Shown: in pieces, positions 52,005 to 60,700 of the stretch | How the letters are laid out: each line of letters begins with the position of its first letter | Position numbering within the stretch: position 1 is the first letter of the stretch | Assembly: GCA_033764265.1 (NCBI GenBank) | Contig: JANRJB010000112.1 | Coordinates: 1 to 64,000 of the forward strand | Length of the DNA stretch: 64,000 nt | Direction of reading: 5' to 3' | From: VGEM01 sp033764265 | GTDB taxonomy: Bacteria; Pseudomonadota; Alphaproteobacteria; Rhodospirillales; Rhodospirillaceae | Program-made: the position numbers and the translations under genes | The notes under the pieces: generated by a model | Seen by the model: only the letters and a program-made list of their open reading frames with translations | Told to the model about the DNA's origin: nothing | Database searches by the model: none

Positions 52005-52386
52005 GGGCTGCGTCGCCAGCGTGCCCGGATGGCCCGCTGCAGTCAGTGGTTTTGAATCTCTGGCTGTTGCTGATCGTCCCGGTCGGGCGGTCTTGGGGGC
52101 TTCCCACACCACCGCCGGGGCCACGATCCACAGTCATCGCCAAGCGAGGGAATTGGCGGTTCCGGCCCAAGGATAACATTGGCGGCAGCGGGGACTAACC
52201 AACCGGTGAAGCGGACCTAGGCTATTGAAAACGTGGCTGCAAACGAGGTGAGAAGCCTTCATTCAGCAGGGTTTAACAGTCGATTACTGGGCATTTTACC
52301 CAAGATTGTTGTCAGACGGACACAGAGTTATGCTGGTGTTCGCGTCCGGGAATCATCCGGGGGTCGTGGCGCAATGGGGAACATCG
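52005..52386. other. intergenic region of the inserted segment
   Basis: This 382-bp stretch before the TonB receptor gene has no gene that I can support. It is less GC-rich than its surroundings, starts with a short remnant resembling the O-methyltransferase gene end (GCGTCGCCAGCGT), and ends with a GGGGAA ribosome site before the receptor ATG. No terminator, IS end or clear promoter was found. Confidence 0.6.
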
Positions 52387-54867
52387 ATGACGCTTTTGTG
52401 CAAGAAACCAGCGCTGATGGTCGCAACCGCGCTGTCAACCGTCCTGATGATGTCCTCCGCGCCAGTGCTGGCGCAGGAGTCTCAGCAGAAGGCGACGGCT
52501 GATCTTCTGGAAGAAATTGTTGTGACTGGCACGCGCCGGATCGACCGGACAGTCGCCGACTCGCCAGTGCCGATCGATGTTGTCTCAAATGTCGAGCTGC
52601 TGAAGTCGGGCTCCGGTGAGGTCAACCGGATCCTCAATCAGCTGGTCCCGTCTTATAATTTCCCGCAGCCGACGATCACCGACGGCACCGACCACATACG
52701 GCCTGCAACGTTGCGTGGTCTCTCGCCCGACCAGACCTTGGTGCTGATCAACGGCAAGCGCCGCCACCACACTTCGCTCCTCAATCTGAACGGCTCTGTC
52801 GGGCGAGGCTCGACCGCAGCTGATTTGAACACAATTCCTGCCGCCTCCATTCAGCGCGTCGAAATCCTGCGCGATGGAGCTGCTGCGCAATACGGCTCCG
52901 ATGCGATTGCCGGCGTCATCAACATCATCCTGAAAAACGCACCCGAAGGCGGTTCGGTCACAGTTAACTTGGGTACCCATTACGAGGGTGACGGCGATCT
53001 TTATCAGGTCGTCGGCAACGCGGGTGTCGGCCTTGGCGACGACGGCTATCTCAATATGTCCGCCGAATACCGCCATCGTGGGTTCACCAACCGCCAGGGT
53101 GCCGACGCCCGGCAGCAATACAACAACTTACCCGGGGGCGTTCCCGATCCCCGCGAGGCGACAATCAACCGCACCAGCAACTTCAAGTACGGCGACAGCA
53201 AAGTCGAGGACGCCAACATCGTCTATAATCTTGGCATTCCGCTCAGTGGCGAGATCGAACTCTATTCCTTCGGCAACTACGGCAAGCGCGAGGGCAAGAG
53301 CGGTGCCACCTGGCGCCGCCCGCGCGATATCAACAATGTCCGCGCCATCTACCCCAATGGATTCCTTCCATTTATCACGTCTGACATCGACGACGCGTCG
53401 GTGGCCGTTGGCGTGAAAGGTGGCGATGACTTCCGTTGGGATGTAAGCGCCGTTTACGGCAACAACGACTTCCCCTTCGGTGTCGAGAATACGCTCAACG
53501 CCACCTATGGTGCGCAAAGCCAGACGTCTTTCGACGCCGGCGACCTGGGTTATGAGCAGTTCGTCGCCAACGCTGATTTCGGCACCGAGGCCGAGATCGG
53601 CTTGCCCGAGCCAGTCAGCATCGCCTTCGGCGCTGAGTGGCGTCATGAGAACTATACAATGGGCGCCGGCGAGCTGGCGTCATATGCCGACGGCGGGCGC
53701 ACTTTGCTGACCGAACCCGGTCGCCAAGACGCGACTACGCCGAGCGCGCCGGGCGCTCAGGGTTTCCCCGGCTTTCGCCCGAGTGATGAGGTTGATGCGA
53801 ACCGCCACTCGATGTCGGCTTACATCGACCTTGAAACCAATCTGACCGATGCATTCCTGCTGTCCGTCGCCGGCCGCTTCGAGGATTACTCGGACTTCGG
53901 CTCGACCGTATCGGGAAAGGTAGCCGGCAAGCTCGACGTCACCGATAGCTTCGCAATCCGCGGCGCTCTTTCCAACGGTTTCCGTGCCCCGTCTTTGCAG
54001 CAAAGTTTCTTTTCGTCGACAGCGACGAATTTCATCGGGGGCATCCCCTTCGAAGTCCGCACGTTCCGCGTCAACGACCCAATCGCCAAGCTCCTCGGCG
54101 CCGAGGAGCTCGACGCCGAGAAGTCGATCAATATGAGCTTTGGTTTCACGACCCAGCCGATCGACGGCCTCAACATCACGGTCGATGCCTATCGAATCGA
54201 CATCGACGATCGCATCGTCCTTTCGGAAAACTTGACCGGAACGGCAGTGCAGAATTTCCTGACCTCGCGCGGGTTTCCGGGTGTGACGGGAGGGCGCTTC
54301 TTCACCAACGCGATCGACACCCGCACCGAGGGGATCGACATCGTCGCCAACTACCGCACCGACGTGGGCGACGGTAACCTCGGCCTAACATTGGGAGCGA
54401 ACTTTAACGACAGCGACGTCAAATCGGTGAAGGGCAACCCCTCAACGCTGACGGCGCTTGGCCTGCAACTCAACCGCTTCGCGCGCGTCGAGGAAGGCCG
54501 TTTCACTGTCGCCCAGCCCAAGAACAAGATCAACCTTGGCGTCAATTATGCCATCAGCGCGGTCGACATCAACTTGCGCGCCAATCGCTATGGCAAGTTC
54601 ACCTCGCGGAACGCCAATCCGTTGGCCGACCAGACCTTCGGCGCCGAATGGGTTGCCGACATCGAGGTGGGCTACGACGTCACCGACAACTTCAACCTCG
54701 CGGTTGGCGCGAACAACGTGCTTGACCAGTATCCCGATCGAGTTCCGCTGGTGCCGACACCTCCAGCGGTGACCGCCAACGCCAATGGGTTCGCGCAGTA
54801 TTCCAACTTCTCGCCATTCGGCTTCAACGGCGGCTTCTACTACGCGCGCGCGACCTACAGCTGGTAA
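52387..54867 (+). CDS. TonB-dependent outer membrane receptor
   Basis: The 826-residue protein has a signal peptide (ALSTVLMMSSAPVLAQ), a TonB box (LEEIVVTGTRR), a plug domain with LRGLSPDQTLVLINGKRRH and EILRDGAAAQYGSDAIAGVI, and a 22-strand barrel ending in the aromatic YYARATYSW. It imports iron-siderophore, vitamin B12, carbohydrate or another large nutrient with TonB/ExbBD energy. No partner genes are near. Codon usage has more A/T in third positions than neighbours, consistent with recent acquisition. Its segment is flanked by direct repeats. Confidence 0.93.
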   Translation: MTLLCKKPALMVATALSTVLMMSSAPVLAQESQQKATADLLEEIVVTGTRRIDRTVADSPVPIDVVSNVELLKSGSGEVNRILNQLVPSYNFPQPTITDGTDHIRPATLRGLSPDQTLVLINGKRRHHTSLLNLNGSVGRGSTAADLNTIPAASIQRVEILRDGAAAQYGSDAIAGVINIILKNAPEGGSVTVNLGTHYEGDGDLYQVVGNAGVGLGDDGYLNMSAEYRHRGFTNRQGADARQQYNNLPGGVPDPREATINRTSNFKYGDSKVEDANIVYNLGIPLSGEIELYSFGNYGKREGKSGATWRRPRDINNVRAIYPNGFLPFITSDIDDASVAVGVKGGDDFRWDVSAVYGNNDFPFGVENTLNATYGAQSQTSFDAGDLGYEQFVANADFGTEAEIGLPEPVSIAFGAEWRHENYTMGAGELASYADGGRTLLTEPGRQDATTPSAPGAQGFPGFRPSDEVDANRHSMSAYIDLETNLTDAFLLSVAGRFEDYSDFGSTVSGKVAGKLDVTDSFAIRGALSNGFRAPSLQQSFFSSTATNFIGGIPFEVRTFRVNDPIAKLLGAEELDAEKSINMSFGFTTQPIDGLNITVDAYRIDIDDRIVLSENLTGTAVQNFLTSRGFPGVTGGRFFTNAIDTRTEGIDIVANYRTDVGDGNLGLTLGANFNDSDVKSVKGNPSTLTALGLQLNRFARVEEGRFTVAQPKNKINLGVNYAISAVDINLRANRYGKFTSRNANPLADQTFGAEWVADIEVGYDVTDNFNLAVGANNVLDQYPDRVPLVPTPPAVTANANGFAQYSNFSPFGFNGGFYYARATYSW

Positions 54868-55013
54868 TCGATGGCGGGCGCGAACCCTTGATGACGATGG
54901 CAAATGCAATGTTCAGCGGAGTTACCGTACTGGACCATAACTTCGGATGTCCCTCGCTGAAGGGCACATCTTCAATGTCGTTTTGATCGGAGAGTTTGAG
55001 CCGGCGTCGGACC

Positions 55014-55125
55014 GGCCGGCACCGCGGCCCGCATCGGCCTGAAGCCCGGCGCGATGGTGCGCCATGCGATGTTCGGGACCGACCCGGGCGCGCCGCCGCC
55101 CGCCACGCCTCCGAAACAACCTTAG
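55014..55125 (+). pseudogene. truncated 3' end of DUF192 gene (right direct repeat copy)
   Basis: This is the right-hand copy of the repeat: the frame encodes the final 37 residues of a DUF192-type protein (GTAARIGLKPGAMVRH, ending PPKQP and TAG). It has no start or body. Its TAG overlaps the O-methyltransferase stop (TTAG), the same arrangement seen at 8582-8585 and 29804-29807. This suggests it was the original end of the DUF192 gene before the insertion. Confidence 0.8.
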
Positions 55126-55784
55126 CGTTTGCGCGCCAGCGTCAGTCCGTCGCCGATCGGCACCAGGCTGACGGTCACGCGCTCGTCCTTGGCGATTTTC
55201 TCGTTCAGCGCGCGAATGGCTTTGGTGTCTTCTGTTTGATTGGTCGGATCGATCACGCTGCCCGACCACAGCACGTTGTCGATGGCGATCAGGCCGCCGC
55301 GGCGCACCAGGTTCAATGCGCCCTCGTAATAAGCACCGTAATCGTTCTTGTTGGCATCGATGAAAGCGAAATCGAACGTGCCGGACTGGCCTTCGGCGAT
55401 CAGCTGTTCGATGGTCGCGGTGGCGGGCGCGAGCCGCAGGTCAATGCGGTCGGCCACGCCCGCCTTGGCCCAATGCCGCCGGGCGACGGCGGTGAACTCC
55501 TCGCTCACGTCCAATGCGATCACGCGGCCCTTTGGCCCCATCGCCTTGGCCGCGCACATCGCCGAGTAGCCGGTGAACACGCCCACTTCCAGGGTCTTCT
55601 GCGCCCCGATCAGTTCCAACAGCAGGATCAGGAACTGGCCCTGCTCGGAGGAAATCTGCATCATCGCGCGCGGATGCTTGGCCGTTTCCTCGCGCAAGGC
55701 CCGCAAGTCGGCGTCCTCGCGCCCGCCGACACGACGCACGTAGTCGAGCAATTCGGCGCTCAGGCCCAGCGTTTCACGCGACAT
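55122..55784 (-). CDS. class I SAM-dependent O-methyltransferase (CCoAOMT-like)
   Basis: The 220-residue protein has the family 3 O-methyltransferase pattern: MMQISSEQGQFLILLLELI, motif I TLEVGVFTGYSAMCAAKAM, VIALDVSEEFTAVARRHW, and DFAFIDANKNDYGAYYEGAL (metal-binding Asp) with GGLIAIDNVLWSG. It methylates catechol-like substrates with SAM and a divalent metal. The stop overlaps the truncated DUF192 copy. It heads no evident operon with the hydrolases upstream, though the gap is only 19 bases. Confidence 0.92.
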   Translation of the reverse strand: MSRETLGLSAELLDYVRRVGGREDADLRALREETAKHPRAMMQISSEQGQFLILLLELIGAQKTLEVGVFTGYSAMCAAKAMGPKGRVIALDVSEEFTAVARRHWAKAGVADRIDLRLAPATATIEQLIAEGQSGTFDFAFIDANKNDYGAYYEGALNLVRRGGLIAIDNVLWSGSVIDPTNQTEDTKAIRALNEKIAKDERVTVSLVPIGDGLTLARKR

Positions 55785-55803
55785 TTCAAACCTTTTGACC
55801 TAA

Positions 55804-56706
55804 TCAAGCATCCAGGAACGCGCGGATTTCGACGGCCACCCGGTCGGGCGCGACGATGAAACCGAACATCGGCAGATCGAGCATTTCCACCAGCGATGCG
55901 CCGGGGATGACCTTGGCCGCGTCGCGCGTCGGCTGTGTCATCATCTCGTTGAATGCGATCAGCCGCACCGGCATGGTCAGCTTGGGCAAGGCCGCGCCGG
56001 TGTCGTACGTGAACACCGCGTCCGCGCCCCAGGCGCCGTCGGGCCCGGCGCGCATACGGTCGGCGAAACGCGCCAGCCGGCGTTCGATCGGGCCGGCGTC
56101 CTGGCCGTCAAGCACCAGGCGCCTGTACAGGCTGGGCACGTACTCGCGCTCCTCGAAGAACGGATAGCCCTTGACGTTCTGAGCGCGCTGCTTGGCGCGT
56201 TCCTCGGGTGTGTAATGCGGCACGCCCGACAGCACGATTCGGCGAATCAACGGCGGGCGGCTGAGGGCTGTCGCCACCGCGACCAACGATCCGGTGTGGA
56301 AGCCGAACAGGTCGAGGGTGCCTTTGCCGCCAAGGCCATAACCCAGGTCGGAAAGCGCGTCGGCAACAGCGCCGCCGTAGTCGTCCATGGTCGGCTTGGC
56401 GGGCGGCGCGTCGGAGCCGCCGAAGCCCGGCGTGTCGACGCAATGCACGACGCGATCTGTGGCCAAGTACGGCACCATCTCGCGGTAGATGTCGCCCGAG
56501 GTCGGCGACGGATGAAAGCAGACCAACGGCGGGTGCTTGATCGCGGCGTCGTCCGCAGGGCCGGCCGAGAAAAAGTGCACCTGCCCGAAGCGGCCGTTGG
56601 CATAGTGCCGCCAGTGCTTGATCGGTGCCGGGTCGGCCGCGCGCGCTGCGGCCGGGGCCAGCAGCGCTGCGGCGAGGATCGTGCGGCGCTCGATCTCGGC
56701 GGTCAT
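55804..56706 (-). CDS. exported alpha/beta hydrolase-like protein, His at nucleophile site
   Basis: The 300-residue protein starts MTAEIERRTILAAALLAPAA, a signal peptide that may use Tat. The fold motifs are LVCFHPSPTSGDIYRE, CVDTPGFGGSDAPPAKPT and LDLFGFHTGSLVAVATAL, with His137 in place of the nucleophile Ser. The usual C-terminal His is also missing (LDLPMFGFIVAP). It is probably not an ordinary hydrolase. It lies two bases from a paralog with the same elbow (56709-57623). Confidence 0.82.
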   Translation of the reverse strand: MTAEIERRTILAAALLAPAAARAADPAPIKHWRHYANGRFGQVHFFSAGPADDAAIKHPPLVCFHPSPTSGDIYREMVPYLATDRVVHCVDTPGFGGSDAPPAKPTMDDYGGAVADALSDLGYGLGGKGTLDLFGFHTGSLVAVATALSRPPLIRRIVLSGVPHYTPEERAKQRAQNVKGYPFFEEREYVPSLYRRLVLDGQDAGPIERRLARFADRMRAGPDGAWGADAVFTYDTGAALPKLTMPVRLIAFNEMMTQPTRDAAKVIPGASLVEMLDLPMFGFIVAPDRVAVEIRAFLDA

Positions 56707-56708
56707 GA

Positions 56709-57623
56709 TCAGCCCTGGTCCAGGAACGGCCGCACTACCGCGGCGATGCGCTCGGGGGCGTTATGCCAGGCCGCGCCGGTCAGGTCGGTCAGGTCCGCCG
56801 TGCCGGCATTGGGCATCAGCTTGGCGGCCTGGCGGGTCGGCTCGGCCAGGGTTTCATTGAGGATCGGGCACAACACCGGCTGGTTGACTTTGGGCAAGGC
56901 GGCGTCGGCGTCGTAGCGGAACACCGCGTCAAAGCCCCACCACGAATTCGGGCCGGCGCGCATGCGCTCGACAAACAGGTCGAATAGGCGCTGCTTGGTT
57001 TCGCCGTCGTTTCGATTGAACACTGTGTCCTTGTACAGTTGGCCGACATAGTCGGCGTCGGTGAAATAAGGCCGCGGCTGGGCGAACTGCTTGCGTTTGG
57101 CTTCGCGCTCGCCGGCCGGGTAGTAGGGGATGCCCGGCATCACCAGCCGGCGCACCAGATCGGGCCGACGGATGGCCAGCTCGACGATGACGTAATTGCC
57201 GGTGTGAAAACCCAACCAATCGACCGGACCGAGCCCGTCCGTGCCGTAACCCAGATTGTCCATGGCGTCGGCCATCGCATCGGCCAGATCGGCGACATTC
57301 GGCTGTTTTTCGGGCGCGTCGGAGCCGCCATAGCCGGGCGTATCGGGGCACATCACCAGCCGATCGGCAGCCATCACCATCTGAAATTCGCGGTAGTAAT
57401 CGCCCGATGCGGGGCTTTGATGCAGGCAAACGAGCGGGATTTTCTCGCTGCCTTCGGGCGCGGCCGAGACCACGTGGATCTGGCCGTAGCGGCAGTCGGC
57501 GTAGTGCCGCCAGCGGGCGATCGCCGGCCTGTCTTGCGCCGTTGCGGCTCGCGTCGCGGCGAATGTCGCGGCAACGCCGGTGATGAAAACCGATCGTCGA
57601 TTCAGTCTTGCGTCGAGAAACAT
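56709..57623 (-). CDS. exported alpha/beta hydrolase-like protein, His at nucleophile site (paralog)
   Basis: The 304-residue protein has a twin-arginine-like signal (LNRRSVFITGVAATFAATRA) and the motifs LVCLHQSPASGDYYREF, MCPDTPGYGGSDAPEKQP and DWLGFHTGNYVIVELAI, with His140 as the central elbow residue. The Tat signal implies folding in the cytoplasm, perhaps with a cofactor or because of fast folding. A GAGAGG site lies before the ATG chosen. It is a close paralog of the adjacent gene. Confidence 0.82.
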   Translation of the reverse strand: MFLDARLNRRSVFITGVAATFAATRAATAQDRPAIARWRHYADCRYGQIHVVSAAPEGSEKIPLVCLHQSPASGDYYREFQMVMAADRLVMCPDTPGYGGSDAPEKQPNVADLADAMADAMDNLGYGTDGLGPVDWLGFHTGNYVIVELAIRRPDLVRRLVMPGIPYYPAGEREAKRKQFAQPRPYFTDADYVGQLYKDTVFNRNDGETKQRLFDLFVERMRAGPNSWWGFDAVFRYDADAALPKVNQPVLCPILNETLAEPTRQAAKLMPNAGTADLTDLTGAAWHNAPERIAAVVRPFLDQG

Positions 57624-57691
57624 GACCCTCTCCACCGCCGTTGAGTCTGTGGCGACGAACGCGGCCGGTCAACGGACCTTGGGCGGATATG

Positions 57692-58459
57692 TCACGCCGC
57701 GCCCTTGGAAATGGACTCGGGCCGGCCCAGTCGGCCGGCGGCGATCCAGCCTTCGTAGAGGTTTAGATCGCTTTCCTGGTCCACTTCGCCCCAGGGCTCG
57801 CGATTGGGCACCGCGGTGATGGTCTCGCCGGCCGCCAGCAGCCGCCGCAACAGGCCGGTCATGTCGAGCCGGTCGAGTTCCGCCTCGGGCACCGTGGCCA
57901 GCAGGCGCTCGATGGCGCGCCAACCGTCGGGCGTGAATTTCAACAGCCCCATGTACTGCCCGCGCACCTGGTCGAGCGACTGGGGCCGCCCGCCGATGTC
58001 GCCCAGCCGGCCATCGGGATGGGCGGCGAAGGTCTCGGCGTCGGACAGCGGTTCTGCGAACCGCGCGCGCCAAAGGTCGAGCCAGCCGGCATCATAGGCC
58101 ACGGCGATGTCGACGTCGGTCCGCATCAGGCTGACCACGATTTCCGGCCCGTAGAAGATGTCGCTGTAACTCACCAGTACCGGCCCCGCCTTGAGCCAGC
58201 GCGCGGCACGGGCCAGCGACCGCACCATGTTGGTCTCGGACCAGCGCGGGTTGTCGAAATAAGTCAAGCCGTGCCGCCGCAGCATGTCGCCGCGATAGCC
58301 GCCGACCACGCCGATCTCGTCGATCCCGGCCCGGTGCAGCGCGCCCAATTGCCAGGCGAGCAATGGCTGGCCGCCGAGTTCGACCAGGCATTTGGGGCGG
58401 TCCTCGGTCAGCTGCTTGAGGCGGCTGCCGCGACCGGCGGCGAGGATGACGGCTTTCAC
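57692..58459 (-). CDS. CTP:phosphoglutamine cytidylyltransferase-like nucleotidyltransferase (Cj1416-like)
   Basis: The 255-residue protein has the nucleotidyltransferase loop MKAVILAAGRGSRLKQLTED, with PKCLVELGGQPLL, then SETNMVRSL (residues 74-82), LVSYSDIFYGPEIV (Asp100) and a late ETITAVPNREPWGEVDQESD. Motifs SETNMV, SYSDI and the later AYDAGWLDLWRARFAEPLSD and GQYMGLLKF are close to Campylobacter Cj1416 as I remember it. That enzyme forms CDP-L-glutamine from phosphoglutamine. It is last of a four-gene run. The usual sugar-nucleotidyltransferase role is the alternative. Confidence 0.8.
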   Translation of the reverse strand: MKAVILAAGRGSRLKQLTEDRPKCLVELGGQPLLAWQLGALHRAGIDEIGVVGGYRGDMLRRHGLTYFDNPRWSETNMVRSLARAARWLKAGPVLVSYSDIFYGPEIVVSLMRTDVDIAVAYDAGWLDLWRARFAEPLSDAETFAAHPDGRLGDIGGRPQSLDQVRGQYMGLLKFTPDGWRAIERLLATVPEAELDRLDMTGLLRRLLAAGETITAVPNREPWGEVDQESDLNLYEGWIAAGRLGRPESISKGAA

Positions 58460-58469
58460 GCGAGAGGAC

Positions 58470-59075
58470 TCATGGATGAGGCACGAACAGATCGCGGATC
58501 ACAGCAAGGTCGGACTCAGCGTACGACGGTTCACGCTCGGGATGCCACATGAGCCCGGTTAAATTTTCGCGGTCGTGCTGAAAGCCCTCGACCGACCCAT
58601 CCTCGGCCACAGCCCGGGGCAAGCAGCCCGGCGGCAATCGATCGACAGCCCAGTCATGATAGCTGTTGACCTCGGCCGTGCCGCCCGCGAGCTGCACCCG
58701 GTGCCGGGTGCCGGCATGGCCTCCGATGCGCCGCAGCGTGCCGCCCAGCAGATGAACCAGCATTTGCATCCCCCGGCAAACCCCCAGCACGGGCACGCGA
58801 TGGGTTCGCGCCCAGGCGACTATCGCCGCTTCCGCGGCATCGCGCTCCGGCGCATTGCCGCCATAGGCGGCCAGATCGTTGCCGCCGGTCAGGATCAGTG
58901 CATCCGGGCGGCCGTGCGCCAGCAGCGCCACCGCGGACTCGGCGCAATTGGGCACGGGCAGGGGCAGGGCACCGCAAGCGGCCAGCAGCCCGATCCAACG
59001 CTGGTCGAGCGCGTCGCGGCGTTCGCCACGACGTTCGTCGATGTCCACCCGCTGGCTGAGCGCGACGAGATGCAT
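58470..59075 (-). CDS. class I glutamine amidotransferase, gamma-glutamyl-CDP-amidate hydrolase-like (Cj1417-like)
   Basis: The 201-residue protein is a class I glutamine amidotransferase of the C26 type. It has LILTGGNDLAAYGG, nucleophile Cys100 in VLGVCRGMQMLVHLLGG, EVNSYHDWAV, and His178/Glu180 in LTGLMWHPERE. Matches to the Campylobacter Cj1417 pattern include the first residues VALSQRVDIDERRGERRDAL and AEDGSVEGFQHD. Cj1417 hydrolyses gamma-glutamyl-CDP-amidate to release CDP-phosphoramidate and glutamate. It lies 10 bases from the cytidylyltransferase gene. A gamma-glutamyl-GABA-type hydrolase is the alternative. Confidence 0.85.
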   Translation of the reverse strand: MHLVALSQRVDIDERRGERRDALDQRWIGLLAACGALPLPVPNCAESAVALLAHGRPDALILTGGNDLAAYGGNAPERDAAEAAIVAWARTHRVPVLGVCRGMQMLVHLLGGTLRRIGGHAGTRHRVQLAGGTAEVNSYHDWAVDRLPPGCLPRAVAEDGSVEGFQHDRENLTGLMWHPEREPSYAESDLAVIRDLFVPHP

Positions 59076-59102
59076 GACCGCCCGAGCGCGCCCAACCCGC
59101 CG

Positions 59103-59891
59103 TCAGCCGGGTTTGCGCGCGCACCACGCCCGGGTGCGATAGGTGACCGACAGCATGTCCAGGTCCTGGGTCTTGAAATCGACGTAGTCCATGAACGCGG
59201 CCCACTTTTCGGGGCCCAGTTGGGTGCGCACGTCGCTGACCGAACGCCACAGGCCCAGGTAACGGGCGCGGCTTTGCTCCTCGGTGTGTTGGCCGTCCAG
59301 CGTGACGACCTCACCGAAGCCACCGTGGCGGCGCAGCCGGTCGGCCAGGGTCTGGGTGAACGGCGCATTGCCCGATGAGACCCGCACGAAGCCGGGCTTG
59401 AGCTGCGCGATGTGATCCTCGATGTCGCGGAACAGGCCGGTCTCGCCGATCACGCGGGGGTTCCACAGGGCGGCGAACCAACCGCCGGGCTTCAGCACGC
59501 GCAGGAATTCCGCGGTCGCGCGGTCGAAATCGGCCCAGTGGAACGACGAAGCCATGGTGACCAGATCGACGGACTGATCGGGCAGGCCGGTGTCCTCGGC
59601 GCTGCCGTCTCGGATGTCGATGCCGAGGCCGTGGCAGTCCATCACCGCGCAGCGCCGCATGGCGGCGTTGGGCTCCACGGCGATGACGCGGCCGACGCGG
59701 CCGGCCAGCATGCGGGTCCAGATGCCGGTTCCGGCGCCGACGTCGGCGGCGGTCAGCGACCCGGCCGGCCGGCCGAACAACGCGAGCAGGCTGTCGCGCA
59801 CGTCGGGGGCGTAGCCCGGGCGATTGGCCGAATACGCCTCGGCCAGCGGCGTAAAATCGCCGGGGCGGAGTACGGCGGCGGCTTCGGTCAT
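59103..59891 (-). CDS. SAM-dependent methyltransferase (putative phosphoramidate or carbohydrate O-methylase)
   Basis: The 262-residue protein has class I motif I ADVGAGTGIWTRMLAG (about residues 50-65), RVIAVEPNAAM for strand 2, VDLVTMASSFHWADFD, and LKPGGWFAALWNPR after it. It resembles small-molecule methylases. In Campylobacter two methyltransferases (Cj1419, Cj1420) sit beside the phosphoramidate genes and are held to make the O-methyl group. Gaps are 27 bases to the amidotransferase and 67 to the kinase gene, all on one strand. Confidence 0.85.
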   Translation of the reverse strand: MTEAAAVLRPGDFTPLAEAYSANRPGYAPDVRDSLLALFGRPAGSLTAADVGAGTGIWTRMLAGRVGRVIAVEPNAAMRRCAVMDCHGLGIDIRDGSAEDTGLPDQSVDLVTMASSFHWADFDRATAEFLRVLKPGGWFAALWNPRVIGETGLFRDIEDHIAQLKPGFVRVSSGNAPFTQTLADRLRRHGGFGEVVTLDGQHTEEQSRARYLGLWRSVSDVRTQLGPEKWAAFMDYVDFKTQDLDMLSVTYRTRAWCARKPG

Positions 59892-59958
59892 GAACGTCCC
59901 CTGTCGCGGTCGGCGTCGAGTATAGGAACCCCGGATTGCTTCGCGAAGCCGGAACAGT

Positions 59959-60528
59959 TCAGGCGAAGAACTTCTCCACGATCAACCGCGCGGCGGCCTC
60001 GGGCTTGATGTCGCCATGGTGATCGATGATCAGGTCGGGCTGGATCGGCTCCTCGGCGGCGAAATCCAGGCCCGCGACCGGCCCGTCCTTGGCCTCGCCC
60101 GGGCCGTAGAGTCCCTTCTGGTTGCGCTGTTTCAGCACCGCCAGCGGCACCCGCAGGTAGATTTCGACATAGCCCGGGATGTGCGTGCGGTTCCACGCCT
60201 GCACCTCGTGAAACATCGAGATGGTGGCGCAGATGACCACGCAGCCCTGTTCGGCCAGTTCGCGGCACAGCCGGGCGTACCGGTAGGCAAGCTGCCTGCG
60301 GCTGTCGGGATCGTAGCGGGCCGGGCCGCCGAAAATGGCCCGCAGACGGTCGCCGTCGAGCAGGATCGCGGCCATGCCAAGGTCCGCCAGCCGCGTCCGC
60401 AGGGCTCCGGCCACGCTCGACTTGCCGGCGCCGGCCAGGCCCGTAATCCAGAAGACCCGCCCGGCCAACGCCGAATTCACGATTGCCGGTGGCAGCGCTT
60501 GCTCCCGTTTGGCCAAGACCGTAAACAC
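59959..60528 (-). CDS. CysC-like kinase, probable cytidine diphosphoramidate kinase (Cj1415-like)
   Basis: The 189-residue protein looks like adenylyl-sulfate kinase: P-loop ITGLAGAGKSSVAG (residues 28-41), LLDGDRLRAIFGG, ARLCRELAEQGCVVICAT, MFHEVQAWNRTHIPGYVEIY and KQRNQKGLYGPG. The FxEVQxWNR region replaces the FIEVFVD-type text of true APS kinases, as in Cj1415, which phosphorylates the 3' hydroxyl of cytidine diphosphoramidate. No sulfate assimilation genes are near. It is the first gene of the run. Confidence 0.8.
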   Translation of the reverse strand: MFTVLAKREQALPPAIVNSALAGRVFWITGLAGAGKSSVAGALRTRLADLGMAAILLDGDRLRAIFGGPARYDPDSRRQLAYRYARLCRELAEQGCVVICATISMFHEVQAWNRTHIPGYVEIYLRVPLAVLKQRNQKGLYGPGEAKDGPVAGLDFAAEEPIQPDLIIDHHGDIKPEAAARLIVEKFFA

Positions 60529-60553
60529 CTTATCCTGAAGCGGGGTGCCGCGT

Positions 60554-60630
<77 letters not shown>

Positions 60631-60700
60631 ATCATTCATATTTCTTATCAATCGATTGCGCTATCATCAAGAGAGTTCACTGGAACCGCGGAGGCAACCC

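Noticed and set aside
52005..55013. An insertion sequence carrying the TonB receptor
   Set aside because: No transposase, terminal inverted repeats or short target duplications were found; the flanking repeat is 111 bp and comes from a neighbouring gene.
59959..60528. Adenylyl-sulfate kinase of sulfate assimilation
   Set aside because: Motifs resemble CysC, but no sulfate genes are near and the neighbours fit the phosphoramidate pathway better.
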